From NCBI GenBank assembly GCA_934621385.1, contig CAKTUI010000020.1, forward strand, positions 1-51,647: a DNA stretch of 51,647 bases, in the 5' to 3' direction. How positions within the stretch are numbered: position 1 is the stretch's first letter; every line of letters begins with the position of its first letter. Shown here piece after piece: positions 15,407 through 24,895 of this stretch. Under the pieces are notes generated by a model, which saw only the letters and a program-made list of their open reading frames with translations, had not been told where the DNA came from and made no database searches. The translations under genes were made by a program, and so were the position numbers. This stretch comes from an uncultured Kiritimatiellota bacterium. Lineage in GTDB: Bacteria; Verrucomicrobiota; Kiritimatiellia; RFP12; UBA1067.

Positions 15407-16552
15407 TCAGTTCAATGTCCGGACGACCTCCGCAAGACTATCGAGCCCGACATACCGAATGCCGTCCTCCTCGTCAATCGGCGGCTGATCGTAGGTGACG
15501 ACGAACCGGTTCGCCACCTCGGGGAGCCGCTGGAAAAGGGCCAACAGCCGTTCACGGGACTCGTCGGACCGGACATCATCCGCCGTTGCGGCCTGCCAAT
15601 ACGAACAGGTGCCGCCCTCGCGGACAAAGAAATCCACGCCGCGCAATCCGACGCGACCGACCAGGACTTCGGAATAGCGGCTCCGCAGTTCCTGCCAGAC
15701 GAGATTCCTGAGCAGGGCCATGTCGTTGCCCTTCCCAAACCGTCCATACGGCAAGGCCGGGTCGAGAAAGTAGAAGTGATCCCCCGTCTTCAGCTTGACC
15801 CCATTATTCAAGTCCCAGCGGCTGGCCCGCTCAACGATGAACGCATTCTCCAGGCGGCGGACATAGGTTTCCACCGTATTCGCCGAAAGCGAACGCCCCG
15901 GCGCGACGGCCGACGCAATCTTTCGCAGGGACTGCACCTCGCCGAGGGTGTCATAGAAGTGCCCCACGATCCCTTCCATCAGACTGGCTTCCGCCAGCCG
16001 GTCGCCAAGGACATCCCTCACGAGCGCGGCATTCCAACGCAAACTGTGCGCATCGCGTGACAGGTAGTTCTTCACATTGGCATGGGACTTTGCGGACGCA
16101 CTCCACTCATAGTAGGTGGACGGGCGGTACTCCACAATCCGAAAGCGGCCCTTGAACCTCGCGCACAGGTCGTCCGAAAGAAGCCGCCGCGACGAGGCGG
16201 AGGCACAAATTTCGAACCGCCGCCCACTCGTCTCAAGCGCCTCAAAAATCTTCTCAAAGCGCATCATGTGCGCCACCTCGTCGAGAAAAGCGTAACAAAC
16301 GCCCTGACACGACTCCGTCCTGTCGAGGATGGCCGCCGCGACCTGTTCGCCCGAACGGAAGTGACGAAGAGCCGGATCGTCAAAATCCATGTGGACGATA
16401 TTGCCAGGCGGCACACCCGCCATTTCAAGAAACCTCAGGCACTCCATCAGCGTCTGGGACTTGCCCGAGCCGCGCTGGCCGATGACAAGGTTGATTAGAT
16501 CACGGTCCTGGTTGGCCATCAACCAGGCCACGAGTTCATTGTTTCGTTTCAT
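15407..16552 (-). CDS. AAA family ATPase with C-terminal DUF4143-type domain
   Basis: Protein of 381 residues. Walker A is VIGQRGSGKSQT (about residues 23-34), Walker B YAFLDEVAHM (about 87-96), and the C-terminal part (from about 200) resembles DUF4143 in domain layout. These ATPases are common, often mobile or accessory, and their function is mostly unknown. Its start overlaps the preceding glycosyltransferase gene by 17 bp, so it is the last gene of the polysaccharide operon by position. The role there is unclear; it may be an unrelated passenger. Confidence 0.82.
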   Translation of the reverse strand: MKRNNELVAWLMANQDRDLINLVIGQRGSGKSQTLMECLRFLEMAGVPPGNIVHMDFDDPALRHFRSGEQVAAAILDRTESCQGVCYAFLDEVAHMMRFEKIFEALETSGRRFEICASASSRRLLSDDLCARFKGRFRIVEYRPSTYYEWSASAKSHANVKNYLSRDAHSLRWNAALVRDVLGDRLAEASLMEGIVGHFYDTLGEVQSLRKIASAVAPGRSLSANTVETYVRRLENAFIVERASRWDLNNGVKLKTGDHFYFLDPALPYGRFGKGNDMALLRNLVWQELRSRYSEVLVGRVGLRGVDFFVREGGTCSYWQAATADDVRSDESRERLLALFQRLPEVANRFVVTYDQPPIDEEDGIRYVGLDSLAEVVRTLN

Positions 16553-18353
16553 TTGATTGGTTCCTTCTTTGCTCGCTTAAAGACCTGTTCAGCCGCCACA
16601 GAAAGAGCGGATTGCCAATGACATAGCGTCGAAAGAGGCGCACGGGCTCCTGATAGAGGCGGAACATCCACTCAATGCCCGTCCGCCGCATCCACATGGG
16701 GGCGCGGGGGATACGTCCCGAGACGAAATCAAAGAGTCCGCCGACGGCGACAATCGCCCGACAGGCGAGCTTCTCGCCATGCGCGGCAATCCACTTCTCC
16801 TGAAGGGGAACGCCCTTTGCAACGAAAACGACATCCGGCTTCGCCGCGTTGATTTGAGCAACGACCTCCGCATCCGCCCGGTAGCCGTCACACGCCCCCG
16901 CGATTCGCAGGTTCGGATAATCGCGCCGCACATTCTCCACCACGCGCTCAACCACCCACTGCCGCGCCCCATAGAAGAAGAAGGAAACGCCCTTCTCGGC
17001 GGCAGATGCGCAGAGTAGCGGAAAGAGGTCCGTTCCGTTGACATTGCCCGGTACGGGAAAGCCAAGTTTCCGCCCAGCCATTCTGACGCCCGTACCATCG
17101 GGCCAGACACACGTCACCGCCTTCAGGATGCGGGCATAGTCGGCATCCACAAAAGCGAGATTCAGGCAGTGCGCATTGACGAAGGCGAACGAGAGGGGCC
17201 GCTCCCCCGCCGACTGCTGGCGGAGAAGGTCAAAGAAATCACGCTCGGCATCGCGCAAAGTCGTGCAGTCAATCGGCACACCAAAGACCTCTGGCTTCGG
17301 AAACGCCGCGAGCAGTCCCCGTGCGCACTTCGCCCACGAGAATTCCGCCGCACGGCGACGGCCCGCCGCAATTCGCTGTGTGTTGTCCTCCGTCAGAATC
17401 TTCAGCAAGGCCGCAGCAATCTCGTCAGGACGATCGGGGTCAAAGAGTTCCGCCGCGCCCCGCCCCAACTCACCGAGGGACGATGTCTTCGAACAGGCGC
17501 AGGGGATGCCGGCGGACATCGCCTCCAGGAGAGAGAGCCCGAACCCCTCAAAGTGCGAAGGAAAGACATAGGCCGCCGTATCTGCCCAAAGATCCGCAAG
17601 TTCACGCTCCGACACGAATCCCGTCAGGCGAATCAGATCGCGATAGGGCGATTTTGCCGCCTCGGCATGAACAATCTCGGCACCGTTCCAATCCCCACCC
17701 GCCAGCACGAGCGGATGCGCCTGCGCAACCGCCGGTGGCAAAAGGCCATAAGCCCGAATGAGATTGACGTGGTTCTTGCCCGGATGCTCAAGACGCGAGA
17801 GGTAGAAGATGCTCCGTCCACCCGTCCCCTCCGCCCGTGGAGCAACCGGGGTAAAGCCATCGTAGACGACCGAAATCCGTGCACGGGGAATGCGCCAGTA
17901 GCGGACGAGATCCTCGGCGGTGGCCTGTGAAATCGCCACGACCGACGAAGCCCGCCGCACGAAGAACGGCAGAAGTCGCTTGACATAGAACATCCGAAAG
18001 GCATCATACTTCGCCGCCACGTGATACTGCGAGAGGTCGTGAACGACAGCCACGGTCGGAATCGGGTAGCGCACGAACGCCCGCCGATTGGCCGCCAGCA
18101 GGAGGCAACAATCTGCATGAAGCCGACGCACGAGTCGCGGCAGAAGAAAGAGATGATAGAGCATGGAGGCGAGTGCCCCCCGAGGAGGCATGACGATTGG
18201 GTTGCCAACCCAAGCTCCCGTCGGCGGCATTCCCTCAAAAATGCAAACTACGTCATGGCCATCCTCACGAAGGGCGCGGACGACCTCCCGGATGTAGACC
18301 GAAATGCCCGACTTTCCACCGTCAAATGGAATACATGGAACGACAATCCTCAT
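16536..18353 (-). CDS. Bifunctional glycosyltransferase: GT4 domain fused to WecG/TagA/CpsF (GT26) domain
   Basis: A 605-residue fusion. The N-terminal half is a GT-B family 4 enzyme with the donor-site motif HFEGFGLSLLEAMSAGIPC. From about residue 365 it continues as a complete WecG/TagA/CpsF domain with FVNAHCLNLAF, WPDGTGV, KGVPLQEKW and the C-terminal GGLFDFVSGRIPRAP ... RLYQEPVRLFRRY. GT26 enzymes transfer a sugar (ManNAc type or glucose/galactose type) to lipid-linked intermediates. The ATG at 18353 overlaps the previous stop as ATGA. Fusing two transferases suggests that they add successive sugars. Confidence 0.93.
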   Translation of the reverse strand: MRIVVPCIPFDGGKSGISVYIREVVRALREDGHDVVCIFEGMPPTGAWVGNPIVMPPRGALASMLYHLFLLPRLVRRLHADCCLLLAANRRAFVRYPIPTVAVVHDLSQYHVAAKYDAFRMFYVKRLLPFFVRRASSVVAISQATAEDLVRYWRIPRARISVVYDGFTPVAPRAEGTGGRSIFYLSRLEHPGKNHVNLIRAYGLLPPAVAQAHPLVLAGGDWNGAEIVHAEAAKSPYRDLIRLTGFVSERELADLWADTAAYVFPSHFEGFGLSLLEAMSAGIPCACSKTSSLGELGRGAAELFDPDRPDEIAAALLKILTEDNTQRIAAGRRRAAEFSWAKCARGLLAAFPKPEVFGVPIDCTTLRDAERDFFDLLRQQSAGERPLSFAFVNAHCLNLAFVDADYARILKAVTCVWPDGTGVRMAGRKLGFPVPGNVNGTDLFPLLCASAAEKGVSFFFYGARQWVVERVVENVRRDYPNLRIAGACDGYRADAEVVAQINAAKPDVVFVAKGVPLQEKWIAAHGEKLACRAIVAVGGLFDFVSGRIPRAPMWMRRTGIEWMFRLYQEPVRLFRRYVIGNPLFLWRLNRSLSEQRRNQSNETKQ

Positions 18354-20341
18354 GAACGTATTCCTTTCAAAAAGCAATCCGTTGAATAATGTGCCCGCAC
18401 GAACGCAACCGCCGTACGGGAGAGCCGCGCAAGTTCGGACGGATGCGCCAATGACGCAAGGGCTTCGGCGAGACCCTCTGCAGAGGAATCGGCAAAGATC
18501 CCCGTCACACCAGGCTTCAGCCAGTCCCCGATTCCGCCGCGATTGAAGGCAACGACCGGCACACCGGCGGCCAGGGCTTCAGCACCGACCATACAGAACG
18601 GCTCGTTCCAAAGAGATGGAACGACGACGACATCCGCCACCGCAAAATAGTCCGGCACATTCGTCCGCCATCCCTCAAACCGAACGGAACCGGCTGAGCA
18701 TCGTGCAGCCATCGAGCGCAACGCCGCCTCATCCCGCCCCGCTCCAACAATTGTCAGGGTGAAGGGAATCGTCAAGCGTGAGGCGGCCTGTATCAGGAGA
18801 TGAACCCCCTTGCCGGCCACGAGCTGCCCGACATAAAGGATACGCAACGCCCGAACGCCACGACCATCCGGCGGCATGAAATCCGTTCGTGGAGCGGCAA
18901 CGGCATCCGTCCAGAACGGCGGCACACAGCGAAGCCATGACGGGGCGAAGCCGCACTTCAGCAAGTTCGTACGCATATAGTCGCCCTGGACCAGCGTCCG
19001 AACGCCGTGCATTTCGTGGAGGAACCCCGACATATCCCGAAACAGGGCACGCGGAATCCACTTCGGCCGCGTCACAGCCGCGCAAAGACGGCAGGGGAAG
19101 ACGGAGTAAACGCGTGAGCAGGGATGGTGAAACGGGTCGTAATAGTGCCGACGGAGGCAGTAGAGATCATGGTCGTGGGCATAGAAATGCAGGCGATCCC
19201 CGTAGCGGGCTTTCAGACGACGCAAATCCACAAGACGACGCGGCACTTTTTGCATCAGCACGAAATCAAACGGCGGCAACTTTCGGGGGACATCCCCAAC
19301 GCATGTCACCTCACACCCTGTGGCCCGCAGCGTCTCCGCCGCGTGTGCCGCGAATCGCTCAAGTCCGCCATGGAACGCGGCGTAGACACCCGTGAAGAGG
19401 ATTCGACGCGGCCGTGCACAGGCCCCTTCCGCCCCATCGGACTTCTCCACGCGTCCAGCTGAATCCGTCGAACGAAAGCGCGGCGGTCGCCCCCTCGCGG
19501 CATCGCACATCCCGCGCCACCAGGAGAGCCGCTGACGCATTCGCCGAACGACAGCATCTCCAAGCGCACTCACGGTGCAGGCGTGGCATCTCAGAAGGTA
19601 AGCCCAATCACGCATTATTTCCGCACCGGCCTGAAGCATAACACGGGGAAAAACCGGAACCGTATCACCGAAAATCTGCTGGTCGGCATAACCTTCACCG
19701 TAAAACCGCCGCGCCAGTTGCCTATCCGTATAGTTGTGGGAATGCTCGACGAATGCCGTGGGACAATAGCGGCGGCGGAAGCCCTCACGGCGATTCGCCC
19801 ATTCCACATCCTCACTGTAGAGAAGCTGTTCGTCAAAAGGATTAGAGAGGACATCCGCACGACACGCGGCGGAAGAGGCCAACGAGAAGAAGCGCGGCCA
19901 TGCGGCGGAAACTGAACCATCCCCAAAGGCCCGTTCCGAATCCTTCCGCACCAGTGGCGTTGCATCCGGACGCGGCATCTGATTTGCAAATGTCGCATCC
20001 GCCGTCCCCCCTACCAGCGGTTCAACCAAGTTCTGCAACCACTGCCGATTGAGCGGAATCGCGTCGGCATTGTTGAAAACGACAATCTCGCCAGTCGCCG
20101 CCCGAACGAGGGCATTCAGCGTCCGGCCTGGACGATACGCACCCCGCGGACACGGCACAAGCCGAACATCCGAACGTGTCCGAATCAAATCTTCCGTCGC
20201 ATCCGTCGAATGGTCGTTGCAGACGAGAACCTCATGCGGATAGTCACACACCTGTTCGGCGATGGCATCCAGCGTTCGGACGATGAACGCCGCGTCATTG
20301 TGCGTTCGAACCAGAATTGAAATCAGGGACGGACGGCTCAT
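18350..20341 (-). CDS. Bifunctional glycosyltransferase: GT2 domain fused to GT4 domain
   Basis: 663 residues. The N-terminal GT-A domain (about 1-270) has LISILVRTHNDAAFIV, NDHSTDATEDLI and a DxD-like NNADAIPL. The C-terminal GT-B domain (about 310-663) ends with VVPSLWNEPFCMVGAEALAAG, the ExxxxxxxE donor motif of GT4. The start at 20341 (MSRPSLIS) overlaps the preceding stop as ATGA. It is the second two-transferase fusion in the operon. The cysteine-rich middle (about 400-440, KVPRRLV ... CSRVYSVFPCRLCAAV) resembles GT4 enzymes that carry a putative metal-binding insertion. Confidence 0.9.
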   Translation of the reverse strand: MSRPSLISILVRTHNDAAFIVRTLDAIAEQVCDYPHEVLVCNDHSTDATEDLIRTRSDVRLVPCPRGAYRPGRTLNALVRAATGEIVVFNNADAIPLNRQWLQNLVEPLVGGTADATFANQMPRPDATPLVRKDSERAFGDGSVSAAWPRFFSLASSAACRADVLSNPFDEQLLYSEDVEWANRREGFRRRYCPTAFVEHSHNYTDRQLARRFYGEGYADQQIFGDTVPVFPRVMLQAGAEIMRDWAYLLRCHACTVSALGDAVVRRMRQRLSWWRGMCDAARGRPPRFRSTDSAGRVEKSDGAEGACARPRRILFTGVYAAFHGGLERFAAHAAETLRATGCEVTCVGDVPRKLPPFDFVLMQKVPRRLVDLRRLKARYGDRLHFYAHDHDLYCLRRHYYDPFHHPCSRVYSVFPCRLCAAVTRPKWIPRALFRDMSGFLHEMHGVRTLVQGDYMRTNLLKCGFAPSWLRCVPPFWTDAVAAPRTDFMPPDGRGVRALRILYVGQLVAGKGVHLLIQAASRLTIPFTLTIVGAGRDEAALRSMAARCSAGSVRFEGWRTNVPDYFAVADVVVVPSLWNEPFCMVGAEALAAGVPVVAFNRGGIGDWLKPGVTGIFADSSAEGLAEALASLAHPSELARLSRTAVAFVRAHYSTDCFLKGIRS

Positions 20342-21501
20342 GCGCGGCACTCCTCATAAATGGACGACAAGTCGGCAACAATCTTCGGCCATCCAAACGC
20401 CTGAGCCGTCCGGTAGCCGTTTGCGACCAAGGTCTCGGCAAGCGACGGTGTCAGCCGACGGAAGACTTCCACAAGTCCGTCCCGCTTCGACGGATTGAAC
20501 AAGAGGCCGTTCTCCCCATCGCGAACAAAGTCAACAAGTCCACCAACTGCCGACGCGATGAGCGGCAGACCATGCTGCATCGCCTCAAGAGCCACGATGC
20601 CAAACGGCTCGTGCACGGACGGCAGGACAAACACATCCGCCCGCGCAAAGGCCGCATGGAACGCATCCGACCCAGGCGGAATGCCCTCAACAATCGAAAG
20701 TCGCGCCCCCACACCCAACGCCCGCGCCCGCGCCAGAAGTTCATCCCGATACCACGCCGCCGTCACGGGGCCAATCATCTCGACCGACACCGACGGATCC
20801 GCCGCGAGCACATCAAGAAGTGCCCCCTGATTCTTCTGGTAATCAATCCGCGAGAGACACAAAATGTGCCGCGCCGCCGCAAAAGGCGCGTGAGGAAAGA
20901 CCTTCGGCTCAATGCCATTCGGGAGGTAGTGGATTTTTCCACTCGGATAGAGCCGCCCGAGAGCCGCCTGCTCACCTCGCGAGATGCACACGAGCGCCGT
21001 CGCTCGCGACAGGGGATCGAAGCGCAGTCCGAAGAGGCGATCAAGGATTCCGCCATACGGGAACTTGCCGCGAAGCGGGCGCAACATCTGGCGCTGCTCC
21101 TGCTTGGGCACGGCCGCCGCCCCCCCATGGAGCGACATCACCGACGGAATGCCCATCTTTTCCGCAAGGCAAATGGCACAGCAGGCGAGGCGACCACCCG
21201 CATGAATATGCATCACATCAGGATGAAAGTCTCTCACCGCGCGAAAGAGGCCGGGCGAGAATGGATTTCCACCCTTGCGGTCGAGGTCGGCACGATTCCT
21301 CGCCGTCAACGGAAAATAAGGATAAAAATAAGGAAAGACCTTCGCTTCGGCCGTCCCTTCAGGCGGCTGCAAGGCCGAAGTGCAGAAGATGCACGGCTCA
21401 TCCCCTCGCCGACGCTGTTCGGCCACCGTCTGGCAAACGACGGTCTCCGTGCCGCCCCATTCGGCGCGACTGTAGCGACGGACGATATGGGCAATGCGCA
21501 T
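20338..21501 (-). CDS. Glycosyltransferase family 4
   Basis: 387 residues, GT-B fold. The N-terminal nucleotide-free half starts RIAHIVRRYSRAEWGGTET, typical of GT4. The donor half has LSRIDYQKNQGALLDVLA and VLPSVHEPFGIVALEAMQHGLP, with the EPFGIVALE catalytic and donor residues. The ATG at 21501 shares one base with the upstream stop (TGATG). It probably adds one sugar of the repeat unit on the cytoplasmic face. Donor and acceptor cannot be told from sequence. Confidence 0.93.
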   Translation of the reverse strand: MRIAHIVRRYSRAEWGGTETVVCQTVAEQRRRGDEPCIFCTSALQPPEGTAEAKVFPYFYPYFPLTARNRADLDRKGGNPFSPGLFRAVRDFHPDVMHIHAGGRLACCAICLAEKMGIPSVMSLHGGAAAVPKQEQRQMLRPLRGKFPYGGILDRLFGLRFDPLSRATALVCISRGEQAALGRLYPSGKIHYLPNGIEPKVFPHAPFAAARHILCLSRIDYQKNQGALLDVLAADPSVSVEMIGPVTAAWYRDELLARARALGVGARLSIVEGIPPGSDAFHAAFARADVFVLPSVHEPFGIVALEAMQHGLPLIASAVGGLVDFVRDGENGLLFNPSKRDGLVEVFRRLTPSLAETLVANGYRTAQAFGWPKIVADLSSIYEECRA

Positions 21502-22670
21502 CAATGCGCCTCCTTCAGCGAATCCAAGGCCGCCTTCATCAGCCCGAAGTAGTCATAGACCCCCTTCACCGCCGACGGGATTTCCTCCGTGGAGAGAATC
21601 GCCGCCAGCGAATGGGCCTCCATCGGGTCGTACCCGTGCATTCCATTGAGGGGCTTAAGGCCCATATCTGACGGGACAATCTGAACGCCCGGATTGACAA
21701 GAAAGATTCCATCGCCGAAAAAACGATCCGCACGGTAAAGGCCGTGCCGCCGTTCCTCCGCCTCAGTCAACCAATGCCCATCGGATGCAAACGGCGCGAG
21801 CGCACGCTCAATCTTCTCCTGCGCACCGGGCTTGAGATAGGTGACACGGAAGAGCGTCGAATCGTAATTGCACCCGTAGTCCACGCCAAAGACAAGCCCC
21901 GTCTTCTCAACGGCGGACTTCAAGTCCACGGTCTTCGTCAGCGGCGTCATTCCGTGATCCGAGAAGACGGTCAGCCGCCAGGGGCATCCCGTCGCCTTCA
22001 GGGTTGCGATCAACGACTCAATCCGTTCGCGATAGTCGGCCAATTTTGCCGCGACGCGGGGACTTTCCTGCTTCAGGGCCTCATCATGGCGAATTGCATC
22101 CAGGTCAGCCGCGTAGACAAAGAGGAATCTCGCCCCCGCCCGAATCGCCTCCTCCGCCGCCGGAAACGCCACGCGCTCCCCTTTGCGCCAATCGGTAATG
22201 TGGTAAGGCACCCCACTGCGCTGGCAGGCATCCGCCAAATTCTCAACCGGCGACATCCCACCGGGAACGAACAGATTCCTCTTCTCCCCATAGTCCATGA
22301 ACCCCAGGCGATCCGCCGTCATCTGGTAGAGCTGAAAATAACCCGTAAAGCCAAGCAAGCGTTTCACGGCCTTTGACAATTGGTTGCGCACCCGACCTCG
22401 ATTCCAGAACGAGGCCGGCCAAAGACAACGCATCAGCCGTGCGACGCCCTTGAAGGGTGAATCGTTCGGCGCGAAGCGGAAAAGACTCAAGTGCTCATGC
22501 TCAACGGGGCGCTTGCCCGACAGAATTGTCGGAATCGCCGTGCAGGAGTAGCCGAACTGCATCTCAACCGAACGACGATAGGGAAGGACATCCTTCAAAT
22601 AGCCAGTCGGCCCGACAATATCCCAGCCCAGGGCATCCAAAAAGACAAAGACCTCAATTCGTGCGCTCAT
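21501..22670 (-). CDS. Type I phosphodiesterase/nucleotide pyrophosphatase-like protein (alkaline phosphatase superfamily)
   Basis: 389 residues with all metal-site elements of the superfamily: FVFLDALGWD near the start, the nucleophile threonine in TAIPTILSGKRP (about residues 42-53), VYAADLDAIRH (second metal site), VFSDHGMTP and the final GMHGYDP. There is no signal peptide, so it is probably cytoplasmic. In a polysaccharide operon it could cleave nucleotide sugars or act as a phosphotransferase adding phosphate-linked groups. The substrate is unknown. The start at 22670 overlaps the GH9 stop as ATGA. Confidence 0.87.
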   Translation of the reverse strand: MSARIEVFVFLDALGWDIVGPTGYLKDVLPYRRSVEMQFGYSCTAIPTILSGKRPVEHEHLSLFRFAPNDSPFKGVARLMRCLWPASFWNRGRVRNQLSKAVKRLLGFTGYFQLYQMTADRLGFMDYGEKRNLFVPGGMSPVENLADACQRSGVPYHITDWRKGERVAFPAAEEAIRAGARFLFVYAADLDAIRHDEALKQESPRVAAKLADYRERIESLIATLKATGCPWRLTVFSDHGMTPLTKTVDLKSAVEKTGLVFGVDYGCNYDSTLFRVTYLKPGAQEKIERALAPFASDGHWLTEAEERRHGLYRADRFFGDGIFLVNPGVQIVPSDMGLKPLNGMHGYDPMEAHSLAAILSTEEIPSAVKGVYDYFGLMKAALDSLKEAH

Positions 22671-24895
22671 TGGCCGACTCCTTTCGAAAGATAGCCCGTC
22701 GCAATGACAGCCGGGCCAATCGTCTCCCACACCGTAAATTCACTGGATGGGACGGTGAGGGACTCAATGTTGCTGAACCGATACCAGATTGGCCAAATCG
22801 CGACCAATTCATCGGAATGAACGAGTTCGCGATCTTCCCGTGCCACGCCATAAGTCCAGAAATAGGGCGTGACACCGGCCGGATACTTCGACTCCAAGTC
22901 AAGATAGCGGCGCGGGTAATTCCAGCCGAGACCGGTTGTCAGCGTCTCTCCGCGTGGATTGGCCCCGTTGTGGAAATCATTGCAGAGGCACAGGGCATCG
23001 TAGTACGAACGCAAACCGGTCAACGCATGCGCCGCAAGAAAGAAGAGACCACGACGCAGGGGATGCGAAATCCCCCATGACATGCCACTTGCCTGATATT
23101 TCTTCGGCGAATACCATGGCGTCCGATAGGGATAGGCCGTTTCCAAGTCTTCCAGAAGGCTATCCGCCGACTTCGTAATCGACTCGTTCCAGGCCTCCAC
23201 GCCCGGACGAAGGAACTCGGGGACATCCTTTTCATTCCGTGCGACATCCATAAACCGCAACGGACTCCATTTCCAGTGCCCCCGACGCAGGGTCGTGTTA
23301 ATCTCATCCGTCCGCGCTTCAAGCGTTGCGAGATAGGATGCGCACTCATTCGGGAAAAGGACCGAGAGATTGAGCCCAGCCTTGAACAAAAGGTCAGGCG
23401 GGAGGATCCGAGACGGTTGATAGGAAATTGTCCGCCCATCATACGAGAGAATGGAGACCACCCGATTCGTTGGATTGAGTGCGTACGACCAGGCCTTGCG
23501 GGCGGAAGCCGCCCATGTTTTCCACGAATCTTCCCCCCGTACACGGAGGGCATTTGCCAATGCCGCCGCAGAAGCCGCGTAGGCCAGCGTCGACGGCTGG
23601 GTTGGCCGTGCAAGATAGTAGACCAAGCCCTTCTCCGATGTCGGGCCTTCACCCAGACGCGGATGCCGCGTCGTTTCAATCCATGTGCCAACGCCGCCAT
23701 CCATTTCTTGGGCTGCCTTCAAGTGACGAAGACCCCACTCCGCTTCCTCCAGAACGCCAGGACACGACGGCTTGAGCAGCGAAAGGGCAACCAAGTCATC
23801 AACAAGCGCCAGATGGAATGGGCGGCGATCGTAGTCCGCCGCATCATGCCACCCGCCTGGAACGGAGACGACCTCCTTCGCCTTCCCGGCATTTTCGGCA
23901 ATCAGGCGGAAGTGGTTCACCGCAAGGCCCTGCCCCTGCATATCGAAATAGCCGGATTGCCGCCCCTTCGCAGGCTGATACTCTGCGTCATCTGGCGAAA
24001 ATGCGCCGCGCAAAGCCGTCTGATGACAATGCTCCCCACATCGCTGCCGCCGAAGTCCGGCCATATGGACGCGGAATGCGGCATCCGCCGCATCGGCGGA
24101 AATGGGGAACGTGCCGCTTCGCCCAATCCCCTCAACGGAGAGGTAGTAGAACCCCTCGTTCGTGACGGACGAAAGATCCATCTCCCAGACCTCCTCGCCC
24201 GTCCAGGGAGTCAATTCCTTCGTATGGGGGTCGGCTGGACGACGATGCACATCACCCTCATAAACAACCTTCCGAGTTCGGGAATCAACGACCTGGAAGC
24301 GAACCGAACGACCGTCTTTCGGGAACGGCAAGGAAAAGGCTCCACCTGTTCCGAGCCATGCGCCAAGATAGGCATATTTCCGCCGCGCATCTGCCACATA
24401 ACCGACCTGATTCACCTTGAACAGCGGCGACGGTTCAGATAACCGATAGGTCCATTCGATGCGTTCACCCGTCGGCAGATTGAACACACGGTGCTCACCA
24501 TCCGCCAGCGGCGCATCAAGTGCAATCCAAATCGTGTGTTGGACATCCGCCGCCCGAACGGGAAGCAGTGCGCCAGTCGGCCCCGGGAATCGGGACTGCC
24601 CCGTCGCCTCGATCCAGTAGTTCGAGAACGACTGACGCAAAAGCCGCGATGCCTCCTCGCGGGGCTGTTGCGCCTTATGAGCGGCATCATTCATGGCACG
24701 ATCCAACTTCCATCCCGTCAATTTCGAGACAAGCGGCAGCCCATCCTTCTCAAACCGCGCCCGCTCATACCGCGTATCGTCGCCCGTCAGGCGAATCAAC
24801 GAGGGTGTCAGGGCAACGACCGACCAATCCATGGCGACCGCCCTGAACAGGCTTCCGATGCAAGCCCCCAGCAGAAGAATCTTGCCTATTTTCAT
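22667..24895 (-). CDS. Glycoside hydrolase family 9-like exported protein
   Basis: 742 residues with an N-terminal signal segment (KILLLGACIGSLFRAVA). An Ig-like CelD_N domain follows, marked by LFKVNQVGYVADARRKYAYLG (about residues 153-173; 21 residues, key part NQVGY). The (alpha/alpha)6 catalytic domain carries GGWHDAADYDRRP (about 344-356), matching the GH9 nucleophile-side motif GGWYDAGD, and GANPRGETLTTGLG near the end. The usual NE-containing acid motif after it is not obvious, so activity is uncertain. GH9 enzymes cleave beta-1,4-glucans. Inside a biosynthetic operon it would more likely trim or release the nascent polymer than feed the cell. Confidence 0.85.
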   Translation of the reverse strand: MKIGKILLLGACIGSLFRAVAMDWSVVALTPSLIRLTGDDTRYERARFEKDGLPLVSKLTGWKLDRAMNDAAHKAQQPREEASRLLRQSFSNYWIEATGQSRFPGPTGALLPVRAADVQHTIWIALDAPLADGEHRVFNLPTGERIEWTYRLSEPSPLFKVNQVGYVADARRKYAYLGAWLGTGGAFSLPFPKDGRSVRFQVVDSRTRKVVYEGDVHRRPADPHTKELTPWTGEEVWEMDLSSVTNEGFYYLSVEGIGRSGTFPISADAADAAFRVHMAGLRRQRCGEHCHQTALRGAFSPDDAEYQPAKGRQSGYFDMQGQGLAVNHFRLIAENAGKAKEVVSVPGGWHDAADYDRRPFHLALVDDLVALSLLKPSCPGVLEEAEWGLRHLKAAQEMDGGVGTWIETTRHPRLGEGPTSEKGLVYYLARPTQPSTLAYAASAAALANALRVRGEDSWKTWAASARKAWSYALNPTNRVVSILSYDGRTISYQPSRILPPDLLFKAGLNLSVLFPNECASYLATLEARTDEINTTLRRGHWKWSPLRFMDVARNEKDVPEFLRPGVEAWNESITKSADSLLEDLETAYPYRTPWYSPKKYQASGMSWGISHPLRRGLFFLAAHALTGLRSYYDALCLCNDFHNGANPRGETLTTGLGWNYPRRYLDLESKYPAGVTPYFWTYGVAREDRELVHSDELVAIWPIWYRFSNIESLTVPSSEFTVWETIGPAVIATGYLSKGVGQ

